Shown here: in pieces, positions 19,833 through 27,923 of the stretch
Position numbering within the stretch: the stretch's first letter is position 1
How the letters are laid out: each line of letters opens with the position of its first letter
Origin: Fomitopsis serialis
Lineage: Eukaryota; Basidiomycota; Agaricomycetes; Polyporales; Fomitopsidaceae
Direction of reading: 5' to 3'
DNA length: 27,923 nt
NCBI RefSeq assembly: GCF_022376445.1
Contig: NW_025955433.1
Coordinates: forward strand, 1 to 27,923
Translations under genes and position numbers: made by a program
The notes under the pieces: model-generated
The model's database searches: none
Seen by the model: the letters and a program-made list of their open reading frames with translations, nothing else
Told to the model about the DNA's origin: nothing

Positions 19833-22248
19833 ATGCACATACAGGGAAGCCCCCTTCTACCAAGCATGATGGAGAGGATACGCACTCAAACATTGCCCCT
19901 CGAGTTGGCATGCATGATATTCGATCATCTACACGACGACTGGGCAACACTGTTGACTGTTGGTGCCGTCTGCCGAGGATGGCATCATCTCGTGGAGCAG
20001 TATCTTCCTCACGGGCGCGGCATGGGCATCGAGCTGCGCGTGCAGAGAGAGGTCGCACGTCTCTCAAGCCTTGCGCGAAACCGCATCTTAGGAGCGCGGG
20101 AGGTGCATATCCAAGGAGATGCTACCCATTCTGGATCGCTGGCGCATCTCGGGACCTTTGCTGCCATGCTCTCCGGCTATCTGCATCGACTCGAAGTCCT
20201 TCACATCTCTAATGGTGTGTTGAAGACCCGACACATAGACGCACCAAGGCTTTTCTCATGCTTATCCACGTTCACAACAATCCGTGGTCTGCACCTCGTC
20301 GATGTCACACTTCCATCGACCACAATGTTTGCCAATGTGGTATCTGCCCTAACGCACCTGCGATACGTTACTTGCTACGGTGTCTCAGTGGACAAACAGG
20401 ATAATCACGCCGCATTGCCCAATCCTACGCCTCCGTCAGAAGGGCGTGCTGGAGAAAAACCGTATCCACGTCGGGAACTTCGTTTGGATTGCCGAACCGA
20501 CATGGAGGCCGCTCTGTCGTCTTTAGCAGCTGCAGGATTTACCCCTGAAGTTCATAAGATCACCGTCGATCTGAAAGGATCGCCGGCACGACTCGAGGCT
20601 TTTACCACGGAGCTCCACAGACTTCATCAACTCGGTCACTTGTGCCTAACGGACAACTTATGGAAGGTGGAGGATGAACGGAAGTTGTTTCAGGGTCTAT
20701 TCACATCGGCAGTCGTCCGACTAGACCTCATCCATGTTACACTCCCATCGCCCACGTTTCTCGCTGGCGTACTGTGCGCTCTAGTCCAATTGCACACCGT
20801 TACCTTCCGCGACGTTCGTTTCGCGTCGACAACTTCACAGCAAAACAGCCACGAATCCCGCTCATCATCTCCGAGTCGCCAGGGCAAGCTGGAGAATTTG
20901 TTTAGGGTGCTGGATCTGCACGTCGCCCCTGGTACTGGCCCAGGAGGCTTCGCACCGGCCAATCTTCCGCTGCCAGATTGTTGTAATGTCCGTTTGGTTG
21001 GATCGTTGCCAGTGCATCGCCTTAAGACACTCGCCGAGATGCTCTCCAAATATGGTGGTAGACATGGCAGCTCGTGCATATCCGATGCTGTATGGGGAGC
21101 TGGACGAGTCACGCCGATTGGAGGAGAGTTGAACCCGATGACAGTGGACAGATGGGTGTCATTGATGCCTGCAATGGGAACAATCCGCAATCTCCACCTC
21201 CACAACGTCAAGCTACCATCGAGCGGGATGTTCGTCCGGATCATCCGAAATCTACCTCAACTGTGTGCCGTCAGTTCTGGCAGCATCTCGGTGGTGAATC
21301 AACAATGTTACCATGTGCCGCCTGTAGCCTCAGAACGTGCGTTGGACCGGGTATCACCAGTCGGCCGCCACCCTACTCAGGCATGGTTCCTCGATCTGGA
21401 TTGCCTTGACATGTATGACATCTTAGCGTGTGTCACGACAACGCCAAGTTGGAGATTTAGGCAGCAACTCGTCTCCTTTGGACTCGGTATCCACGCTGCT
21501 CCCGTCTCCGGTTTTGGTGGCTTCCGATATCGGGACTACGCGAGGTTTGGAGTGAACCTAGAGTCGATAGCTCATCTAGGGTTCGTGATCTACGACGACT
21601 TGCCCCTTGACCAACTAGGTGAGCTTTAGGACTGGGAGCATTGCAGAATACTGGAAGCACTCACGACTTGACTGCACTGGTACAGCGGCGTACCTCTTCC
21701 TGGCGGTGTATCACAGTAAACGGCTTCGCCGCCTGACCATCAGGGTTGCTCCTTGTGTTGACACGGCGTCCGACTTCACAGTCATGTACGGCATTCTCTA
21801 CTCCGTGGCTCATGACGCCACCGGGAGTGCTGTGTTTCCCTTCTACAGTGAATTCGCACCTGAGAGGCATGACCGGACCGGGTGGAATGTAAGTCACCTA
21901 ACCGGTTGCTTCACCACCAAGGGCTGAAGCGCTGACCGACGTACTTAGACTCGAGAGTCGGGGTGCTCGTGGACCTTGGATGTATCGGTATCGAAGGCGG
22001 ACGACATGGCATCATCGGAAGAAGGAGGGGGCCTTGAAGAAGTACTGGACATCGTCTTCCACAACCCTGAACCCGAAACGTCACTCTGGAGCGAGCCCCG
22101 AGAATCCACGTCTACGTTCAGGATACCGACTTGGGTGGCGCTCGTGCCAGGGTTTTCGATGGATGCATGGATGGAGCGAGCCCGTCGGCGGCCGATTTTT
22201 TCCTTCAACCCGTATCACTACTCTACAAATTGCCATCCGAAGTCGTAG
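19833..22248 (+). CDS. F-box/LRR-like protein C, with triplicated module
   Basis: Model: exons 19833-21618, 21686-21888 and 21949-22248, 762 residues. The start may instead be the MM at residues 12-13. The F-box is at about residues 21-58 (LPLELACMIFDHL, LTVGAVCRGWHHL). The linker REVARLSSLARNRIL, GSLAHLGTFAAML matches gene B. The module ending in VTLPSTT (158-164) recurs as VTLPSPT (302-308) and VKLPSSG (459-465). Each copy is preceded by a leucine-patterned strand (IRGLHLVD, VVRLDLIH, IRNLHLHN) and followed by a helix. The (L)DC-type segment after it also recurs (LRLDCRTDM at 216, LDLDCLDMYDI at 520). Genes A and B have one module each. The junction LG|GTGAGC and the following AYLFLAVYHSKRLRRLTI match B. 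Exon 3 holds IPTWVALVPGFSMDAW. It ends in PYHYSTNCHPKS, with no trace of the conserved C-terminal exon of B, so the 3' end appears truncated. Likely SCF substrate receptor. Confidence 0.75.
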
Positions 22249-22267
22249 ATCATATACAGATTAAACA

Positions 22268-22860
22268 CTAGTACTTCTTCGAGATTTCACTCCCTCTTCC
22301 ATCAGTGTATGATCCCTTGTCTGTCAAAGAAATTACAAACATGAATCCCTGCCGAGTCTCTGTTTGCTCCATCCGGGCTTGTAAGGCAGGCCTGTGTATG
22401 TTCGCGACATCTCGTGCGAGCTCATGGAGTTCCGCCATCACATCAGGTCCGATCCGAAGGCGCAGTACAGCGAACTTAACCCATCGGGCACAGAGACGAG
22501 GCTGTTCTAGAAGAAAGCAGCACAGAAAACGGGCAACAGTGAGCGAGCAGCTCACCGACCATACCTCCGGCAGCAGATGCAGCTCGACGGACAGTAGACT
22601 CGACAGAACCGTGCGACATGTCTCGTGGGACGCTCTACCCTGCCATGCGTTCTACTTAGCGCCCCGAAGAGCGCGTCGTGCTGCAGAACTGTGTTGAACC
22701 GGAGCCCGGCGCGACGCATCGAGTACATGAGAGGACACTTGCGTCTGTGGCTATGAAAGATTCATCAAGTGTACATCAGAGAAATCAACGAGTGAGTGCG
22801 AGAGAAGAGCGCCTTCGAATCGCCAGGTGTGGAGGTGGCAGACATCACGGAACGGCCTAA
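22268..22860 (-). pseudogene. Decayed F-box gene copy related to gene D
   Basis: Read on the minus strand, this segment matches the 3' half of gene D at base level. CACCTCCACACCTG at about 22837-22824 equals gene D's LHLHTC segment, CGGTTCAACA(C/G) at about 22704 its RFNAFLQH segment, and CGAGCTGCAT at about 22590 its LELH segment. CAGCCTCGTCTC near 22508 lies before LRLRIGPDV, matching gene D's LCLRIGPGV. The order and spacing agree, including an intron at the same place. The frame LVDFSDVHLMNLS runs into a TAG at 22753-22751 where gene D continues, and later parts are in other frames. The F-box half is absent. It sits tail-to-tail with gene C, whose last exon ends 20 bp away. Confidence 0.75.
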
Positions 22861-22901
22861 GCGCATAGCACCATGCATTCATCTCAGGACTTACTAGATA
22901 C

Positions 22902-24378
22902 TCACGTAGTATTACGTGTCATTGTCCATACCTGACGTGCAACCATCTCGCCCTCCCAGTCAGACAGACGCTCAACTTGCGTCTGAGTATCCGCTGTGCT
23001 CCTTCGAACACAACGCCACCATGCCACCGATGATCTCCCTGACGTCTGTGCGGCGAACGACAGGCCGAGATGTCGTAGAGCAGGATTGCACGCGTCGACG
23101 ACATCCCGCACGAGCGCGTCCTGGTCGATGTTGCTCGCACGATCCACCAATACGCCAGGCCCGATACGGAGGCACAGGCCAGCAAGTTTGAGTGGACTGA
23201 ACACGGAGACGAGGCTGATCTGGCGAAGCGATGAGTGTACCTAAAATGTATACCGCAGGCTCGCAGCTTACCAGCCACGCCTCACACGGCGTGTCCGGGA
23301 CGCCGTCGGCAATCCGCCACTTCACATGCAGCTCGAGGAACCGCAGGCTCGGCAAGAGCTGCGCGACGCTCCTCGACGGTAGACTCCACCCTGCGTGGCA
23401 CGAAAGGACGACCGGGTCCATGCGTTCGAGCATCGCGAGCGCGTGGTGCTGCAGGAACGCGTTGAACCGAAGCTCAACGCGCCGAACGGCACACGCGAGG
23501 GGGACCGGGGCGTCCGTGACTAGCTCGTCGAGCTGTGCGTGAGAGAAGTCGACGAGGGAGGGGGAGAGCGGCGCAGCTTTGAAACGGCAGGTGTGGAGGT
23601 GGAGGACGCGTAGATTAGGGAGGACGCGTAGGATCTCGGACAAGTCGGCCCAACCTCGTAGAGTGAGCTGGCGCACCGAAGGAAGGACGAAGTCAGGGTC
23701 AAGGTCGCCCGTTAGGAATATCGCGTCATCCAGGTCCAACACTTCAAGAGTTCTTGAAACGCGTGCGAATGCCGAGAGGCTGTGATAGAGGGAGCTCTGC
23801 CGGACATATTGGTCGTCAACGGAGAGCGTGAGCGAGCGGACCTCCGACCCGGATAGCCGTGAGACGCACTCGAGACTTGTTGAGCCGCACTTGCCCAGGT
23901 CAAGACGGCAGAGACGTGGTCGACTTGCTAGAGCGTCCACCAAGCGTGGCTCGGACGCCAGCAGAGGATCGGCGCTCGCTATGAGGACCTCCTCGAGTCT
24001 GTCAGCTTGTTGGATGACCTCTGCCAAGCGACCGGCCAACGAGTAGTCAACCATGTATGCACGGCCACTCCTCGGGTTGCCGACAGCGCCTGCCATCTCG
24101 ACCTCGACCCAGGGAAATGCATCGCGGCGCAGGTGGAGCTTTCGGAGGAGGCTCACGCGGTTAGGAACGTCGGACAGGACGAAGTTGCAGAACAACGCGA
24201 GTTGCGATTTGGGTCGACGATGAAAGTGAAGGCCCAGCGTGACGTCGGATAGGAGATGTGGGATCGCGTGATAGTAGGCGAGACGGCAGGTACAAGCCAG
24301 TTTCCCCGCGTCGGAAGGAGGTAACAGCGCCAGTATGATGTTCAGAACATCATAATTGAGCACGGCAAATGGATCCAT
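22902..24378 (-). CDS. F-box protein D with leucine-rich repeats
   Basis: Two exons on the minus strand: 24378-23272 and 23219-22902, joined in phase 0 through a 52-nt intron with a GTAAGC donor, 474 residues. The chosen start gives MDPFAVLNYDVLNIILALLP, the usual opening of this F-box type; an upstream in-frame ATG at 24444 would add 22 residues. The F-box covers about residues 4-45 (LNYDVLNIILALLP, LACTCRLAYYHAIPHLL). After it come LRR-like strands: RLEEVLIA, RLCRLDLGKC, VRSLTLSVD, LEVLDLDDA, VRQLTLRGW, LRVLHLHTC and LRFLELHVKW. Exon 2 carries PLKLAGLCLRIGPGV and ends with DWEGEMVARQ. A GTATGG donor after ARQ means one more 3' exon is possible. Sequence differs clearly from genes A-C and E, so D belongs to a second F-box subfamily. 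Expected role: SCF ubiquitin ligase substrate receptor. Confidence 0.82.
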
Positions 24379-24444
24379 GCTGTGGTCCTGGGACGATGCA
24401 CCGTCAGAAGAGCCGGTTGGTAGAGTACCAAAAAGTAAAATCAT

Positions 24445-24756
24445 ACCGTGTACTGAGAACGGAGTAGTAGTATACTGGCAATGGTTCTGTCAGACCGAGT
24501 CAGTCGGTGCACAAGCGGAGATGGAGGTTTCAGCGTAGTCCAGGACTCGGGGTACGAGTCGTCCGATGGGAAGGACACAAGTATACGTCGCACGTACTGT
24601 ACTCATGTCACGGTACAGTACATGTCGCTCCCGTGTCGCTCCCACAGAAGCAGCCGCCGTATATCCACGTGATCAGTACGCAGTATTGCTTTCTCCGGTC
24701 TCAGTGTGCAATGTGCATGGCATGTAGCCTGAGTGTGATGCATGTAGGCTGTAGCC
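24445..24756. other. Upstream region of F-box gene D
   Basis: About 310 bases with no supportable gene. It should contain the promoter of gene D on the minus strand. Short direct repeats such as GTCGCTCCC (twice near 24624-24645) and GTTACTC (just to the right, near 24767-24782) are visible. No TATA box was recognised. Confidence 0.4.
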
Positions 24757-25305
24757 TTACTCACCGTTACTCAGAGTTACTCGGTAGGCTGCGAAGACGG
24801 GTATCACCTCGGGCACGCCGCCTGAAGCAGTGATATTGAAGCATCTACTGTGACACTGTCGGATACTTGCTGCGGCTGCCTTCAAGACATACATACACGA
24901 GGATACCAAGAGTACAGGCGTATATGAACCCAGCCAAACAAGGCTCCAGACGAGACACCCGTGCAGCTCAAGTCTCAACCCAGACACTGAGGGGGAGTAG
25001 GTCCACGTCAGTTCGTCCAGCGAGCGCAAATGCACCCACGTACACACGCACAAGACTAGATGTGTCCGCCTCGTTTTCGCGAACTGCCGTTCAACATGCC
25101 TCTTACAGACGGCGTATGAATCCCTCACCCGCCAGGACGCGTCGAGCGAGATGACGACCGCCAGCCACCGGCTCGCGAAACGCGAACTTGACAGCAGATG
25201 GTCCAGCGCGGAGAAGTCTAGGCCGATGGTGAGGTTCCTCATGAGCCGGAGCTGGGGGTTTGGGGCACCCGAGTGCGCGGTGCTGCTCAGTTGGCCTGCA
25301 CTCAT
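24757..25305 (-). CDS. Candidate F-box-family fragment downstream of gene E
   Basis: A minus-strand frame of 182 residues begins MSAGQLSSTAHSG and contains LRLMRNLTIGLDFSALDHLL followed by SSSRFASRWLAVVISLD. It resembles the leucine-patterned segments of the neighbouring F-box proteins, roughly FSFISAILSFVATNITKRFI in gene B. A GTGAGG donor after WR (about 25137) and CCCTCAG acceptors further on suggest the rest of the frame is intron and unrelated sequence. It may be a displaced 3' exon of gene E or the remains of another paralogue. No complete gene can be proposed. Confidence 0.35.
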   Translation of the reverse strand: MSAGQLSSTAHSGAPNPQLRLMRNLTIGLDFSALDHLLSSSRFASRWLAVVISLDASWRVRDSYAVCKRHVERQFAKTRRTHLVLCVCTWVHLRSLDELTWTYSPSVSGLRLELHGCLVWSLVWLGSYTPVLLVSSCMYVLKAAAASIRQCHSRCFNITASGGVPEVIPVFAAYRVTLSNGE

Positions 25306-25404
25306 GATTTCGTGAGAAGGGCCGTTGGGTTTAGCGGTGAGGTCACCTACCGGGCTTATCTTCGACGACGAACTTGATCCCGATTCTGCAGAGGTGCCCG
25401 GGTG

Positions 25405-26652
25405 TCATGCCAGAAAGGAGCGACGTGTTGCAGTTGTGGAAAACGAGCATAGAGTCCACATTTTGGTATAACACAAGTGCACCTCCTTCAACGTATGGTT
25501 CGTAGCGAGGCTGAGAGCGTTCACTGTGGCCCTTTCTAAGTTTCAGTAGCACAGTGCATAGGGCCGGAACCTACTGAGACCCAGATTGTGGTTGTCACTG
25601 TCGCGAAGCTCGACGGTGAGCGTCTCAAGAGACGTGGCGCCTCGGAGGAAAGCAGGATAGCCTGAAGTCTCTGGATCCGTGAGCATCCCTAGCTTTGCGG
25701 CACGGATGACTAGAGTCGCTTGAGTGACTCTACACATTATGTCGGCATCAGCAAGAAACTCGACAACGTCATCAACCCCAGTAGAGTCCAGTAAGAGCCA
25801 GCGTAGCCGCACAGGTCGGCCATGCGGAAGACAGAGATCGTGACCGCGGCGCTTCTCGATGGTCTTCACGTCGACGATAGAGAGCCTCGCGAGGTTCGGC
25901 AAGGCGCAGATGAGCTTAGCGACGAGTGTCGTCGACGGGAACGTGATCCCACGCAGAGTCAGTCTGGAGAGCGCGATGCACGCAGAAAAGCGAGCGAACG
26001 TCGGTGCGTCCGCCGAGCCTGGCCTCCAATCACCGCTGCGTATCTCCAGCTCGTCTATGCGGCAGAGCTGTTTCGCGAGCGCAGCCGCGAAGGTCTTCAG
26101 GTGCGCGAGCGAGCGAGTCGTATGGCCGCCCCGCACCACGACGGCGCGCCACTTGCGCTGCATCCGGACGGAGGGATACTCCCACCCAAACACCCTCGCC
26201 ACGCGCATCACGTCCGCGCGCCCCGCGAGCTCCCAGACGTCGTCGATCCGCGGGAGGCTCCTGCTCGCGTGCGAGTACCACGTCCTGCACACGCACGCGC
26301 AGATGAACAGCACGCGGGGGTGGTCCCGGAACTCGTTCAGGACCCGCTCCCAGATGTCGATGGGGAGCTCGCCGCGAGCGCGTGGCCGGATGGGCGTGGC
26401 GCCGCTTCTTCCCAGCTCTAGCTCGACTCTTCTGAGTCTGGTCCTGCAGTGGGAGGATCGTCGCGTCAAGATCCGTGTAATCGGGCGCGGAGGAGCACAG
26501 TAGGTCACGTACAACCACTCCTTTCGAGCGGAGGCATCTGCACCTGCTCCTTGATAACTTGGGTCCCAGAACTCGCGTCGAAGCCCGACAGTCAACGGCG
26601 AAGCTGTGTTGGATCTTTTCCTCGCATAGTGAGTGGGTCCGTTCGAGGGCAT
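25405..26652 (-). CDS. F-box/LRR-like protein E
   Basis: Model on the minus strand: exons 26652-26513, 26443-25581 and 25523-25405, 373 residues. The first intron (69 nt, GTACGT...CTGCAG) is in frame and could be retained; the second (57 nt) has a weak GTCTCA donor. The F-box reads LPIDIWERVLNEF, then FICACVCRTWYSH. The linker and module match genes A-C: RSLAHLKTFAAALAKQL, IDELEIRSGDW, LTLRGITFPSTTLVAKLICA, then LLLDSTGVDDVVEFL and LTVELRDSDNHNLG. The last exon opens with NALSLATNHTLKEVHL, which aligns with CLSLAQHHCERLEYLI in gene B, but stops at 25405. A later segment, GHLCRIGIKFVVEDKPG (about 25400-25345), looks like the continuation in another frame, so a frameshift is likely. An ATG at 26841 would add 63 residues with a hydrophobic stretch. 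Probable role: SCF substrate receptor, possibly damaged at the 3' end. Confidence 0.68.
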
Positions 26653-26749
26653 AGTCGAGGAATTGCGGAGGACATCGACGTTCGAGATGCGAACCCGGTT
26701 GTGCCTTGTACTTGCTCGAGGCTGTCCACCAATACAAAACCACACATTA

Positions 26750-27244
26750 CTAGTGCCGGAAGCGCATGCCATTCGGATCAGCACGTCGATTGACAGGCAC
26801 ACAGCCGTGGTGGTGATGGCGTACCACGTCGTGAATGGCATTGAAAGGACTGTCCGGCTGCGGACGAGTGTATCTCAATCGCAGTAGCATGAATTTAGCG
26901 AGCCACAATACTACGGGGACGATGAGTCCAGCTGTTGTAACGATATCGCTCACCACACCATACACCAGGGTGGATACTGCCTCTGTCACCTCGCAATACC
27001 GGCTGCAACTAGACGAAAGCAGCGCCTGGGCCATGTATCTCGTTCGCTCACGCAGAGTGAATTGGGGTCGATCGCGAAGTGTGATCATGGCGAAGTTTAC
27101 ACGCACTGTGCATGTTAGGATCGACATGAATGCATGGGTACATACGCAGGCCACATGAGGCTCAATGATGAGGGCACGATTACAGGTGCTCTGCCGTATG
27201 GTAGACTTTGTAGACAATGGGTGGTACCTGATATCATGACCCAT
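26750..27244 (-). CDS. Candidate multi-helix membrane protein (possibly partial)
   Basis: A minus-strand frame of 164 residues contains several hydrophobic stretches: HVACVCTHAFMSILTCTVRV, then VYGVVSDIVTTAGLIVPVVLW followed by LAKFMLLRLRY. An HHHH run and a basic tail follow. The pattern of helices alternating with short basic loops looks like part of a fungal polytopic membrane protein. The adjoining frame (26841 downward, TWYAITTTAVCLSIDVLIRM) is also hydrophobic and could be a further helix in another phase. No domain recognised, start and introns uncertain. Confidence 0.3.
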   Translation of the reverse strand: MGHDIRYHPLSTKSTIRQSTCNRALIIEPHVACVCTHAFMSILTCTVRVNFAMITLRDRPQFTLRERTRYMAQALLSSSCSRYCEVTEAVSTLVYGVVSDIVTTAGLIVPVVLWLAKFMLLRLRYTRPQPDSPFNAIHDVVRHHHHGCVPVNRRADPNGMRFRH

Positions 27245-27760
27245 GTGGTGCTATGGAGACCGACGGCATGAACAAGCGTCGACGGACGGAATGCAGGTTA
27301 TTGGGAGACTCACTGTTTCTATGTCGTGGGCTCGACGACTTGCACAGCATCCGCCGGACTTCCTGTACGGATACCCGGTAAGCGGCTCGGAGCAGCCAAA
27401 AATGTGATGTCCAACACGAAGCTTGGGTGACCCAGGCCCTAGGTCAAAGGAAGGTGGGATGTGGTACCAGAGGAAGATACTCACGCATATAACCCGTTTA
27501 CTAGGCGTTCAGGGGTCGAAGACGAACATGCGGTCCCGGCAGACGGACGGCAGAAGCTTGAGAAGAAGGTAGTCAAGTCATACCCTGTCGTACCCAACCG
27601 AAGAAATGAGCAGACCGGCTACTCAGACGGGTTTTGCGAGACCGTCGTGCGGATCGAGGTGGTGCAGATCACGGAGAAAATGTACACATCGTTGCTTGGC
27701 TAGGATGAGGTCGCAGGAATGCTGGTCTCGGGCCGGTGAGGATTGTCGCGATGACCACAT
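27245..27760. other. Right-hand stretch with no supportable gene
   Basis: Short frames on both strands, none with a recognisable domain. A plus-strand frame (27461-27703) is hydrophilic but lacks family resemblance. I see no repeat or clear regulatory site here. Confidence 0.4.
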
Positions 27761-27921
27761 CTATGCCATCCTGGGCTCATCCACGCACCAGAGGTCGCTG
27801 TTGAGGCCGTAGAACGCGACGCGAAACGCGGAGTGAGCGGAGAGGAAGAGTGGCTTGAGACAAGGTGGCGGGAGGGCTCGCGGCGAGATGGGCGGAGATC
27901 GATGGGCAAGACAAGCGGCGG
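27761..27921 (-). CDS. Candidate 3' exon of a gene entering from the right edge (partial)
   Basis: On the minus strand a frame is open from the window edge to TAG at 27763-27761. It includes CLKPLFLSAHSAFRVAFYGL followed by NSDLWCVDEPRMA. Third codon positions are mostly C or G, the bias seen in the confirmed exons. Other frames here are also open because of the high GC content, so support is limited. Family not recognised. Confidence 0.3.
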   Translation of the reverse strand, partial: AACLAHRSPPISPRALPPPCLKPLFLSAHSAFRVAFYGLNSDLWCVDEPRMA

Positions 27922-27923
27922 GG

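Noticed and set aside
20690..21244. 184-codon minus-strand frame inside gene C
   Set aside because: Antisense to a well-supported exon with clear paralogues; no recognisable peptide.
22972..23271. Unspliced 490-codon version of F-box gene D
   Set aside because: Past 23272 the frame loses leucine periodicity. Splicing the 52-nt intron restores PLKLAGLCLRIGPGV, which is also seen in the neighbouring pseudogene.
25822..26503. Two long plus-strand frames of about 200 codons opposite gene E
   Set aside because: They are antisense shadows of the GC-rich coding exon of gene E; their peptides are Arg/Ala-rich with no domain.
1..27923. CRISPR array, tRNA, rRNA or transposase genes
   Set aside because: No spaced repeats, cloverleaf signatures, rRNA cores or transposase motifs were seen. 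This is a eukaryotic chromosome segment.

Overview
This window looks like a stretch of a filamentous basidiomycete chromosome, probably an Agaricomycete. Genes are split by short GT-AG introns (about 50-70 nt). One encodes a WD40 protein with an N-terminal region I know only from mushroom-forming fungi, another a BCS1-type AAA protein of the kind amplified in those fungi. I saw no tRNA, rRNA, CRISPR array or recognisable transposase. All exon boundaries were inferred by eye from splice signals, reading phase and family resemblance, so they are models rather than measured structures.

Left third (1-8.2 kb), mostly housekeeping-like genes: the 3' end of an unidentified gene (1-384, +); a five-exon BCS1-like AAA ATPase (1381-3277, +); a four-exon signal peptidase complex subunit SPC1 (3624-4071, +); an orphan C-terminal coding fragment (4299-4526); a three-exon iron-containing alcohol dehydrogenase of the maleylacetate reductase type (5031-6408, +); and a small single-pass membrane protein (7543-8158, -).

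Right two thirds (9.1-26.7 kb), a cluster of F-box/leucine-rich-repeat-like genes. Here I call them A (9167-10574, +), B (11271-13193, +), C (19833-22248, +), D (22902-24378, -) and E (25405-26652, -). There is also a decayed copy related to D (22268-22860, -). A, B, C and E are clear paralogues: they share a module with the motif TLPSTT, a first long exon ending in phase 1, and (A-C) a following exon region with an IP(S/T)WV motif. Gene A carries two in-frame internal deletions. Gene C carries three copies of the module that A and B have once. Genes A, C and E each show signs of 3' erosion. Between B and C lie a fragment of a WOPR (Gti1/Pac2) regulator gene, about 3 kb without a supportable gene, and a six-exon gene for an 809-residue protein with eight WD40-like repeats (16496-19221, -).

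The F-box proteins would be expected to act as substrate receptors of SCF ubiquitin ligases, but no substrate can be inferred. The cluster is best read as a rapidly evolving birth-and-death gene family. No single coordinated pathway links the housekeeping genes with the cluster.
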